Below, piece after piece: positions 1 through 5,770 of a stretch of DNA of 7,957 bases. The DNA comes from an uncultured Opitutaceae bacterium. GTDB taxonomy: Bacteria; Verrucomicrobiota; Verrucomicrobiae; Opitutales; Opitutaceae. Position 1 is the stretch's first letter. Each line of letters opens with the position of its first letter. Below the pieces are notes generated by a model. The model was not told where the DNA came from. It made no database searches and saw only the letters and a program-made list of their open reading frames with translations. The stretch covers positions 1 to 7,957 of the forward strand of contig CAMLSH010000165.1 of the NCBI GenBank assembly GCA_946482625.1, read 5' to 3'. The translations under genes were made by a program, and so were the position numbers.

Positions 1-632
1 TTTCGCGTGTGCTCTTCTGGATCGCGTAAGAAGTCGCGGACGAATTTCACCACAGGAGCTTCGTCGTACGCGCGTTCCAGAACCTCCGGCCCGTTGAAAT
101 CGAGAATCTGCGCTCCTGGAAACGCCAGGAGGATGGGCGAATTGGTGGCGATGATGAACTGGGCGTTTTCCGCGACGAGCGACTTGAGTAAGGTGATCAG
201 CCCCAGCTGACCTTGGGGGGCAAAGGTGCATTCGGGCGTGTCGATCAGATGAAGTCCTCCGGGTACGCAGCGGCTCCGGAGGAAATCGAGGCACGACGAA
301 CCGGCGTGGCTGTGCAGATCGCAGGATCGAAGGAAGGCGCCGTAATGGGTCTTTGGAGACCAGTGGAGAGTCAGGTTGCGGGCGAGGAGATGGGTGGGGG
401 CGAGCGAAGGTTCGTGTTCCGGCGGGAGCTCGGTGGGCATCGGCAGTTTCGCGCGGAGGGCGATGGCCTCGAGCAGCGCGGCCTGGCCGGAACCGTTTTC
501 GCCGGTAAAGAAAACCACGGGCGCGGAGAACGTCAGACTGCGCAGGGAGACGAGCCGGGGAACGGCAAAGGGATTGTTGGTGTAGCCTTCGGGTCCGCCA
601 TTCAGCCGCTCGATGCTGCGAAGGAAAATCAT
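1..632 (-). CDS. AAA/ABC-type ATPase-fold protein with degenerate catalytic motifs (3' end cut by window edge)
   Basis: This is an uninterrupted reading frame of 210 codons that continues off the left edge. It begins MIFLRSIE, which matches the usual beginning of a widespread family of small predicted ATPases (COG3910-like, AAA_23/ABC fold, about 240 residues), so the ATG at 632 is a good start. The order of elements fits the family: a phosphate-loop region (FFTGENGSGQAALLEAIA, residues 41-58), a signature-like region (SHAGSSCLDFL, 108-118), a Walker B-like strand (LHLIDTPECTFAPQ, 127-140) and a switch strand (FIIATNSPILLAFPGA, 159-174). Compared with the family forms that I recall (GENGSGKST, SHGESF, DEPEAALSP, ATHSPIL), the catalytic positions are changed: Lys to Gln50, Ser/Thr to Ala51, Walker B Glu to Thr132 and H-loop His to Asn164. 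The segment between about residues 100 and 108 is also short. ATP hydrolysis is therefore unlikely. It may be a pseudoenzyme, or a gene under relaxed selection. Its role is unknown. It is divergent from the exporter operon. Confidence 0.82.
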   Translation of the reverse strand, partial: MIFLRSIERLNGGPEGYTNNPFAVPRLVSLRSLTFSAPVVFFTGENGSGQAALLEAIALRAKLPMPTELPPEHEPSLAPTHLLARNLTLHWSPKTHYGAFLRSCDLHSHAGSSCLDFLRSRCVPGGLHLIDTPECTFAPQGQLGLITLLKSLVAENAQFIIATNSPILLAFPGAQILDFNGPEVLERAYDEAPVVKFVRDFLRDPEEHTR

Positions 633-640
633 ACGTCCGG

Positions 641-650
641 ACTATAGCAC
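641..650 (-). promoter_or_regulatory. Candidate extended -10 promoter for the minus-strand ATPase-like gene
   Basis: Read on the minus strand this is GTGCTATAGT: an extended -10 TGn followed by TATAGT, five of six matches to TATAAT. A hexamer 17 bases upstream (CCGGCA on the minus strand, 664-669) is only a poor -35, as is common with extended -10 promoters. The -10 ends 8 bases before the ATG at 632, so transcription would start within a few bases of the start codon, giving a leaderless or nearly leaderless mRNA. No convincing Shine-Dalgarno is present, which fits that reading. The spacing is seen in the sequence; the promoter function is inferred. Confidence 0.35.
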
Positions 651-657
651 GCTTCGG

Positions 658-681
658 AAAAAATGCCGGGGCGGATTTTTT
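658..681. repeat. A6/T6 inverted repeat in the divergent intergenic region
   Basis: Perfect 7-bp arms, AAAAAAT at 658-664 and ATTTTTT at 675-681, flank a 10-base GC-rich spacer (GCCGGGGCGG). The spacer itself can form a short CCG/CGG stem. The element lies 26-49 bases upstream of the minus-strand start codon, over the place where the -35 of its candidate promoter would be. It could be an operator. It also has the shape of a bidirectional terminator, but no converging genes lie here to need one. Confidence 0.4.
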
Positions 682-813
682 GGAGCTGATGGGGATATTT
701 CCTGTCGTTGACGGCGCGCGTTTTTTTCCGCTCGTCTTCGCAGGCGCGGGCTTTCTGCTGAAAAACTTTCACGCGAACACTCATTTACTTACATCATCCA
801 CGTCATCGCTCGA

Positions 814-2208
814 ATGTCCTTTTTGCGTCCTTATTTTTTTTGGTGGGTGGCGGTGCAGGTCGTGGGCGGCGTGTTGGTGATGGCTCAGGAGCCGGTTCAG
901 GCGCGGGAGGGTGAGGCGAGCGATCCGTTGCTGGCGGTGTTGCCCGAGCGGCAGTTGCCGCAGCTGGATGGCTTGCTGAAGCAGGCATTGGACGAGGCGC
1001 CGACGGTGTTGATTCGGCGCTGGGAGGCAGATCAGGCGGTGGAGAATGCCCGGATGGCGCGGGCGCCGATGTTACCGAGAGCGAATGCCGCCGTCAGCGG
1101 CGGTATGATTTTGGAGCAGCGTGACGACGGCGGCGTGCAGAGCGATCGGACGTTGGCGGCGGTCTTGTACAACTTTAACGTCTATCAGCCGATTTTTCGC
1201 TGGGGCGAGTATTCGAAAAATTATCAGGTGTCGAAACTAGCCCGGGCGATTTCCGCGCGGAATGTGGATGAGACGAGGCGTATGCTGGCGGTCGATTTAC
1301 GCCGGAGGTACTTCGATCTTGTCCTTGCGACCGGCTCGGTGGCCCTCGCGCGCAAAAATCTCGCGGAACTGGACCGGCAGCTCGCATTTGCAAAAAAACA
1401 GGTTGAAGACGGCTTTGCAGCCTCCACGTCGTCAGGCCTTATCGATGCGCAGATCACCGCCATGAAGATAAGCCTTCAGCGGCTCGAAAACGATCGAGAC
1501 ATTCTCGTTCGCAATCTGTCACGACTCACTGGTGTAACCGTGGAAAAACTACCTGAGGTGGTCGTCGAACTGCCGAAGCCAACGGGAATTGACGCCGTCG
1601 TGAAGGCGCTTTCCGCCGACAGCGGCGCGGTGATGTCGGTGCGTTTGCAAAACGCCGAGGACGCTGTGCGCATGGAAAACCTCCGCTATCAGATCGAAAA
1701 AACGCGGCTTCGTCCGAAACTCGGGGCGAGTTTTTCCGTAAGCCAGGACAACCGTAATCCGGACAACAACGCGCTCGGGCCGAAGGCGTTGATCACGTCG
1801 TGGAACGCCTTCGCGACGGTGGACTGGTTGCTCTTCGACGGGTTCAGCGCGAAAGCGTCGCAACGCGCATCGCTGGCGCGGTTGCGGGCGTATGAGGAAG
1901 ATCGCGACCAAGTTGCGCGGCTTGAAGCGGACGAGCGGCGTGCAGATGTCGCGCGGGTGCAACTTTCCTGGCGGCAGCTGGAGCAGGCGGAGCTTGCACA
2001 CTCCGGTGCTGCGGGTGCAGTGACCGCTCTCGAAAAGGACGTCGCCGCCGGCTGGATTCCCGAGAGCGAAGTCGAACTCGCCCGTCAGTCCGCTGACTCC
2101 GCGTTGCAATCGGTGAACGCGGCCCGCGCGGATTTCTACACGACACTCGCCACCTATTTTTCAAACCGGGGGCGCGATCCAGCCGTGCGGCTGGGGACGG
2201 CGCAATAA
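814..2208 (+). CDS. TolC-family outer membrane efflux channel
   Basis: This 464-residue protein has the normal length for an outer-membrane factor of the TolC/OEP family, which forms a trimeric beta-barrel plus a long periplasmic alpha-helical tunnel. Residues 1-24 look like a Sec signal peptide with a Trp/Phe/Val-rich core and likely cleavage after VMA, before QEP. Two OEP repeats are visible. The first has YQPIFRWGEY at 124-133, the usual strand/turn before the long helix, and runs through a helical region around 135-240. The second has VDWLLFDGFSAKASQ at 336-350 and a second helical stretch to about 445. Both helical halves are rich in Ala, Leu, Arg, Glu and Gln. No Shine-Dalgarno precedes the ATG, but no better start lies near and the signal peptide begins directly after it. 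It is first in the exporter operon, 43 bases before the adaptor gene. The family call is firm; the substrate is unknown. Confidence 0.92.
   Translation: MSFLRPYFFWWVAVQVVGGVLVMAQEPVQAREGEASDPLLAVLPERQLPQLDGLLKQALDEAPTVLIRRWEADQAVENARMARAPMLPRANAAVSGGMILEQRDDGGVQSDRTLAAVLYNFNVYQPIFRWGEYSKNYQVSKLARAISARNVDETRRMLAVDLRRRYFDLVLATGSVALARKNLAELDRQLAFAKKQVEDGFAASTSSGLIDAQITAMKISLQRLENDRDILVRNLSRLTGVTVEKLPEVVVELPKPTGIDAVVKALSADSGAVMSVRLQNAEDAVRMENLRYQIEKTRLRPKLGASFSVSQDNRNPDNNALGPKALITSWNAFATVDWLLFDGFSAKASQRASLARLRAYEEDRDQVARLEADERRADVARVQLSWRQLEQAELAHSGAAGAVTALEKDVAAGWIPESEVELARQSADSALQSVNAARADFYTTLATYFSNRGRDPAVRLGTAQ
834..841 (+). repeat. T8 homopolymer inside the signal-peptide codons of the TolC-family gene
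   Basis: Eight consecutive T residues encode Phe-Phe and the first base of the following Trp codon in the signal peptide (residues 8-10). Runs of this length can promote polymerase or replication slippage, and a one-base change here would abolish the channel after about nine residues. It may simply reflect the hydrophobic core of the leader. Confidence 0.6.
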
Positions 2209-2251
2209 ATTCGCACGCCAGCCGAGACTCAGGAACTCATTTTCAATTATC

Positions 2252-3370
2252 ATGGCATCGATGAAAATTTTTGTGACCGGCGGCTTGCTGGTAGCGTTGG
2301 GCGCCGCCGGTTGGTTCGGCTATCGCCAGTCTCAGCCGGAGGCGGTGGTCGCGCCGGTCACGCGCGGTACCGCGGTGCAGGCCGTGCCGGCGAACATCCT
2401 TGTGACGGAGGAATTTCGCATGGAGATCAAAAGCGAATCCGGCGGGCGCATCTTGAAAAGCCACGTGCAGCTCGGCACCGAGGTGAAGGCGGGCAATGTT
2501 TTATTCGAGATCGATCCGCGGGACAAGGATCTCGAAATCGAGCGGACCGAGTCCGATTCCAGGGCGGCGAAGGCCCGCATCGATCTGGGCTCACCGATCC
2601 GTTTCGAAATCGAGACGTTGGAGGAAACGGTGCGCAACAACACGCGCTTGGTCGATCAGGGAAAACTTGCGAAGGTGGAACTCGACCGTTCGAAACGTGC
2701 CGTCGCGCAAGCGCAGGATCGATTGGCCACGGAAAGCATCAACAACCAGCAAACGCTCGATAATTTTGAGAACACGCTGAAAACACAGCGCCTCCAAAGG
2801 GAGAAGATGCGGGTGCTCGCACCCGACGACGGCACGGTGTCGGAGATCTTTGCGATCAATGGGGAGCTTGTCGGGCCCGGCCAATTACTCGCCCGCGTCA
2901 TTTCGAAGGCACGGCTTGTCCAGGCGCAGATCAGCGAGGAACACTTCGCCGGTATTCGTCCCGGCCTGACGGCGAATGTGCAGTTGCTCGGGCATGGCGG
3001 AAAATTATTCACGGCGAAGGTTGAGCGTGTGCTGCCCGGCGCCGATGAGCGCACGAAACGTTATACGGCGTTCCTCAAAATCGACATCGACGAGGCGTTG
3101 CTTGCGCCGGGGTTGACGGGTGAGGCCAGCATCACCACCGGGCGTCAAGAAAATGCGCTGCTCGTCGAGCGTCGGGCGATGCTGGGTCATGCGGTATTTG
3201 TCGTGCGCGATGGCGTGGCGCGTTTTGTGCCGGTAGTCATCGGCTATGAGAACATGAAACACACCCACATCGACTCCGGCCTGAACGAAGGCGATCTGGT
3301 CATTGTGGACAATCCCGCCGGATTTCGTGACGGCCAGAAAGTCCGTGTGGTGCAGGAAGCCAGCCGTTAA
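2252..3370 (+). CDS. Periplasmic adaptor (membrane fusion) protein, HlyD/MacA type
   Basis: This 372-residue protein has the standard layout of an adaptor linking an inner-membrane ABC transporter to a TolC channel. A single N-terminal membrane segment lies at about residues 5-23 and there is no lipobox Cys, so it should be a membrane-anchored periplasmic protein. The first lipoyl half-motif is at about 62-90 (GGRILKSHVQLGTEVKAGNV). A charged helical hairpin follows at about 92-186, including RLVDQGKLAKVELDRSKRAV. The second lipoyl half is at 187-218 (VLAPDDGTVSEIFAINGELV). A beta-barrel and membrane-proximal domain cover about 220-370, with RPGLTANVQL and LAPGLTGEASI. An alternative ATG at 2261 would shorten the protein by three residues, and neither start has a well-placed Shine-Dalgarno. 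The TAA shares one base with the ATG of the permease, so translation of the two is probably coupled. Relation to MacA or DevB is likely, but orthology is not shown. Confidence 0.92.
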   Translation: MASMKIFVTGGLLVALGAAGWFGYRQSQPEAVVAPVTRGTAVQAVPANILVTEEFRMEIKSESGGRILKSHVQLGTEVKAGNVLFEIDPRDKDLEIERTESDSRAAKARIDLGSPIRFEIETLEETVRNNTRLVDQGKLAKVELDRSKRAVAQAQDRLATESINNQQTLDNFENTLKTQRLQREKMRVLAPDDGTVSEIFAINGELVGPGQLLARVISKARLVQAQISEEHFAGIRPGLTANVQLLGHGGKLFTAKVERVLPGADERTKRYTAFLKIDIDEALLAPGLTGEASITTGRQENALLVERRAMLGHAVFVVRDGVARFVPVVIGYENMKHTHIDSGLNEGDLVIVDNPAGFRDGQKVRVVQEASR

Positions 3371-4629
3371 TGCGCACCAATCTGCAGATCGCGCTCCGTT
3401 TCCTGCTCGCGAAGAAACGGTCGATGGCGATGAGCCTCATCGGCATCGCGTTCGGCGTGGGTTTCATCGTGCTCACGCAGGCGGTGACGTCGGGATTCCA
3501 AGAGTTTTTTGTGCGGACTATTCTCGGCACAGACGGCGCGATCCGGGTGGAGGATAAATTCCAGGCGACGACGGTGAACATCCCGTTGGAATCGGCTGAC
3601 GCGCAGAAACCGGGGCCGGTGACGGGCATTACGGTGGAAAGTGACCGGCGTTACCAAGAAGGCATCGCGGAGCCGCGGCTGTTGCGCGAGGCGCTGACAC
3701 GTTTTTCCGACATCACTGGCATGTCGGAGGTCGTGCGCGGCAGCGTGCTCATCCAATCGGCGACACGCGAAGATAACGCGCAGGTGATCGGCATCAAGGT
3801 GGAGGACCACACGTCGGTTTCCAACCTCGGGCAACAAATCGTGCTGGGGGAACTCGCCGGGTTTCGCGATTCGCCTTCGGGTATTTTGGTCGGCGCGGCG
3901 TTGGCCGAGCGGTTGCGTATCAATCCGGGCAGCTCGGTGCTGTTGACCTACGCCGGGCAATCGACCCGTTACCGGGTCGCTGCGATCTATGAGACAGGCG
4001 TGCGTGAGATCGATCGCGTGCGAATTTTTCTGCATTTGAGCGAGGCGCGCACGCTGCTCAAGCGGCCCTATGGAGCTAGTTTCCTGCAGCTATCGTTGCG
4101 CGATCCGAACCGTGCGCCGGAAATCTCTCAGCAGATCGAGCTGGTCGCGAGCCATCGCGCGACGAGCTGGCAGCAACGCGAGAAAGTCTGGCTGGATGTG
4201 TTTCTCTTTTTCCGCATCGCGGCGGCCATCATGGTTTCGACGATCATCATCGTGTCCGGTCTCGGGATGTTCAATACGCTGGCGATGATCGTCATGGAGA
4301 AAACCAAGGACATCGCGATCCTGCGTTCAATGGGTTTCACGCGAAGCGACATCGGCTCGATTTTCATGCTGCAGGGTGGGCTGGTGCTCCTCGTCGGCGT
4401 GCTGGCTGGCTGGCTTTTGGGCGTGGCGAGCACGTACGTCGTTTCGAGCGTGCCGATTAAAGTGCGCGGCATTTTCTCAACCGACCACGTGGTCGTCGCT
4501 TGGAGCGTGGATCACTACATCGGCGCCGCGATCGCCGCGACGGTGGTGGTTTTCGTGGCGAGTTGGTTGCCCGCGCGCCGGGCTGCGCGACTTGAGCCAG
4601 CGGCGATCATCCGGGGGGCTTCGCAATGA
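3370..4629 (+). CDS. ABC transporter permease, LolC/LolE-MacB (FtsX) type
   Basis: This 419-residue protein has the four-helix FtsX/MacB topology. TM1 is at about residues 19-41, after IALRFLLAKKRSM. A large periplasmic domain (MacB_PCD-like) covers about 42-275. TM2 is at about 278-307, followed by the cytoplasmic coupling segment MEKTKDIAILRSMGFTRSDI (309-328), which is close to the LolC/LolE consensus. TM3 is at about 330-358 and TM4 at about 384-400, ending in WLPARRAARLEP. This family performs mechanotransmission: ATP use in the cytosol moves the periplasmic domain, extracting lipoproteins (LolCDE) or pumping periplasmic cargo through TolC (MacAB). Only one permease gene is present, so a homodimer is likely, unlike the LolC/LolE pair. 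The ATG overlaps the stop of the adaptor gene (TAATG), with AGGAAG 10 bases upstream as a plausible ribosome site. Cargo is unknown; the adaptor and TolC neighbours favour export over lipoprotein sorting. Confidence 0.92.
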   Translation: MRTNLQIALRFLLAKKRSMAMSLIGIAFGVGFIVLTQAVTSGFQEFFVRTILGTDGAIRVEDKFQATTVNIPLESADAQKPGPVTGITVESDRRYQEGIAEPRLLREALTRFSDITGMSEVVRGSVLIQSATREDNAQVIGIKVEDHTSVSNLGQQIVLGELAGFRDSPSGILVGAALAERLRINPGSSVLLTYAGQSTRYRVAAIYETGVREIDRVRIFLHLSEARTLLKRPYGASFLQLSLRDPNRAPEISQQIELVASHRATSWQQREKVWLDVFLFFRIAAAIMVSTIIIVSGLGMFNTLAMIVMEKTKDIAILRSMGFTRSDIGSIFMLQGGLVLLVGVLAGWLLGVASTYVVSSVPIKVRGIFSTDHVVVAWSVDHYIGAAIAATVVVFVASWLPARRAARLEPAAIIRGASQ

Positions 4630-5363
4630 ATAACACCGGCAACGGCAAACCGCCTTCGTCCCCCGTGGCCCAATCGCCGGCTCCGCGCGGCGGCGAATCG
4701 ATCCGCTGCGAACGGCTGGTGCGTTATCTCGGCGAAGGGGAGGGGCGCGTCCACGTGTTGCGCGAAGTTTCTTTTTCGGCGGCTCCCGCCACCGTCACGG
4801 CGATCGTCGGCCCTTCTGGCTGCGGCAAAAGCACTCTCTTATATCTCCTGGGTTTGCTGGATCGTCCGGAGAGAGGGGAAATCTGGATCGGCGGTAAAAA
4901 CCTGGCTGCCGCGACCGACGACGAACGTACCCAGACGCGTAACGAGCACATTGGCTTCATCTTCCAGTTTCACTTCCTGATGCTGGAATTCACGGCGCTG
5001 GAAAACGTCATGATCCCGATGCGCAAGCTCGGCCGCCTGCGTCCGGCCGAGATGACCGCTCGAGCCAAAATGCTCCTCGACGCCGTGGGTCTCGGTGCAA
5101 AAACGCATCGCCTCGCCACGCATCTTTCCGGAGGTGAACAACAACGCGTGGCTATCGCCCGGGCTCTCGCGAACCAGCCCTCCATCCTTCTGGCAGACGA
5201 GCCGACAGGAAATCTGGATGTTAAAAACTCCGGCGTGGTTTTCGACCTCATGACCCGGCTGGCTCGTGAGCACGGCCAGGCGATCGTGCTGGTCACACAC
5301 AATCCCGACATCGCCCAACGGTGCGACACCGTGCGTCCGATGCGCGACGGCGTGTTCGTCTGA
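4626..5363 (+). CDS. ABC transporter ATP-binding protein, LolD/MacB-NBD type
   Basis: This 245-residue cytoplasmic ATPase would power the preceding permease. All motifs are intact: Walker A GPSGCGKST (62-70), Q-loop Gln114 within FIFQFHFLMLEFTALENV (111-128), signature LSGGEQQRVAIARA (167-180), Walker B ILLADEP with catalytic Glu192, D-loop GNLD (195-198) and H-loop His225 in VTHN. The FQFHxLxxEFTALENV stretch closely resembles LolD. The ATG overlaps the permease stop (ATGA), with a G-rich run (4613-4618) upstream. That start gives a Pro/Ser/Gly-rich extension of about 25 residues before the ABC domain, longer than usual for LolD. No good internal start restores the usual length, so the overlap start is kept. 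It is the last gene of the exporter operon. No clear intrinsic terminator follows. Confidence 0.94.
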   Translation: MNNTGNGKPPSSPVAQSPAPRGGESIRCERLVRYLGEGEGRVHVLREVSFSAAPATVTAIVGPSGCGKSTLLYLLGLLDRPERGEIWIGGKNLAAATDDERTQTRNEHIGFIFQFHFLMLEFTALENVMIPMRKLGRLRPAEMTARAKMLLDAVGLGAKTHRLATHLSGGEQQRVAIARALANQPSILLADEPTGNLDVKNSGVVFDLMTRLAREHGQAIVLVTHNPDIAQRCDTVRPMRDGVFV

Positions 5364-5570
5364 ATCGGCGAGTATTTGACCAGGATTTTTGGCGGCGATC
5401 GGTCGCGCAAAAAACGCGCAGCCGGCTGTGCGTGCGATAAGCGGAACCATCGGTGCGGCACCGCTGTGCTAATTCTACTGCTTAAAAAAATCCCCGATTC
5501 TAAATTTTGGTTTACAATCTAATCCTCGCTGCGTTCGCTGCGCACCGACTTTAACTTTTTACGAAGAACT
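5364..5570. other. Intergenic region upstream of the respiratory operon
   Basis: These 207 bases separate the exporter operon from the ACIII operon. The first half is GC-rich and contains the 10-bp palindrome CAGCCGGCTG (5419-5428) and the inverted repeat CGGTGC/GCACCG (5451-5463). Neither is followed by a T-tract on the plus strand, so I do not call a terminator. The second half turns AT-rich (about 5471-5523), with an A7 run at 5484-5490, and holds the best promoter candidate for the act genes. A direct repeat CGCTGCG lies at 5527-5533 and 5536-5542. No supportable gene is present. Confidence 0.55.
5513..5518 (+). promoter_or_regulatory. Candidate -10 box for the act operon
   Basis: TACAAT matches TATAAT in five of six positions and lies in the AT-rich part of the intergenic region, downstream of an A7 run. 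It would give a leader of about 45 bases before the GTG at 5571. No recognisable TTGACA-like -35 lies 16-18 bases upstream (the sequence there is around ATCCCC), so an activator or another sigma factor would be needed, or the call is wrong. Confidence 0.3.
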
Positions 5571-5756
5571 GTGAGCACTCAACACTCTCGAAAGAGTTTC
5601 TTTGCCAAGTTTCTAGGCCTGCTGGCTGCCGCCGGCATCGCGCCTAAGTTGCTGGCCAAATCTCCGTCCCCTGCGGCCGCTCCGGTCTCCGCATCCGCGC
5701 CCTTCCACCTGCGCACCGAGACGCGCGCGGTCGCTCGTTCGAGCGACGCCGTTTAA
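5571..5756 (+). CDS. Short Tat-signal-like protein at the head of the ACIII operon, function unknown
   Basis: This is a 61-residue protein starting at GTG, with a weak purine-rich stretch (GAAGAA) just upstream and no in-frame ATG nearby. Residues 6-13, SRKSFFAK, resemble a twin-arginine signal with the second Arg replaced by Lys. A hydrophobic stretch follows at about 14-24 (FLGLLAAAGIA), then a Ser/Ala/Pro-rich linker (31-44). The tail FHLRTETRAVARSSDAV (45-61) is basic and carries no known cofactor motif. The protein ends 14 bases before actA, so it very likely belongs to the same transcript. In architecture it recalls the short Tat-leader proteins found next to formate dehydrogenase genes (TIGR02811-like), but I cannot claim homology. 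It could be an assembly factor or a small subunit of ACIII. A non-coding leader is the alternative; the signal-like sequence and tight spacing argue for a real gene. Confidence 0.62.
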   Translation: MSTQHSRKSFFAKFLGLLAAAGIAPKLLAKSPSPAAAPVSASAPFHLRTETRAVARSSDAV

Positions 5757-5770
5757 CGCCCCCCCGGCTT

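Larger units (their letters stand above)
633..813. other. Divergent intergenic region between the ATPase-like gene and the exporter operon
   Basis: These 181 bases separate two genes that point away from each other, so both promoters should lie here. Besides the inverted repeat and the extended -10 on the minus strand, there is a TTGACG at 708-713 (five of six to a -35), but no fitting -10 follows at 16-18 bases. An AT-richer stretch at about 781-797 (TTTACTTACATCAT) could hold the plus-strand -10, though it matches the consensus poorly. A T7 run sits at 721-727. I see no small gene that I can support here. Confidence 0.5.

Noticed and set aside
213..647. A 144-codon plus-strand frame over the ATPase-like gene
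   Set aside because: The opposite strand encodes recognisable ATPase-family elements across the same span, and the plus-strand translation is low-complexity and resembles no family.
708..736. TTGACG as a -35 for the TolC-family gene
   Set aside because: No -10-like hexamer occurs 16-18 bases downstream; that stretch is TTTTCCGCTCGTC-like. The match is probably chance.
680..880. A 66-codon plus-strand frame beginning in the divergent intergenic region
   Set aside because: It overlaps the start of the TolC-family gene in another frame, has no ribosome site and crosses likely promoter sequence. It has a hydrophobic stretch but no supporting family feature.
3367..4035. A 222-codon minus-strand frame opposite the permease
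   Set aside because: It is antisense to a clear FtsX/LolC-type permease, and its His/Arg-rich translation is typical of an antisense artefact.
5407..5432. Hairpin followed by a T6 run on the minus strand, terminator-like
   Set aside because: On the minus strand the stem contains an A-C mismatch and only a 4-base loop, and no minus-strand gene ends here. On the plus strand the T-run is absent, so it cannot end the exporter operon.
4839..5461. Overlapping minus-strand frames opposite the ATPase gene and extending into the intergenic region
   Set aside because: They mainly mirror the LolD-like gene. The portion beyond it (5364-5461) is too short, with no start signal or motif of its own.
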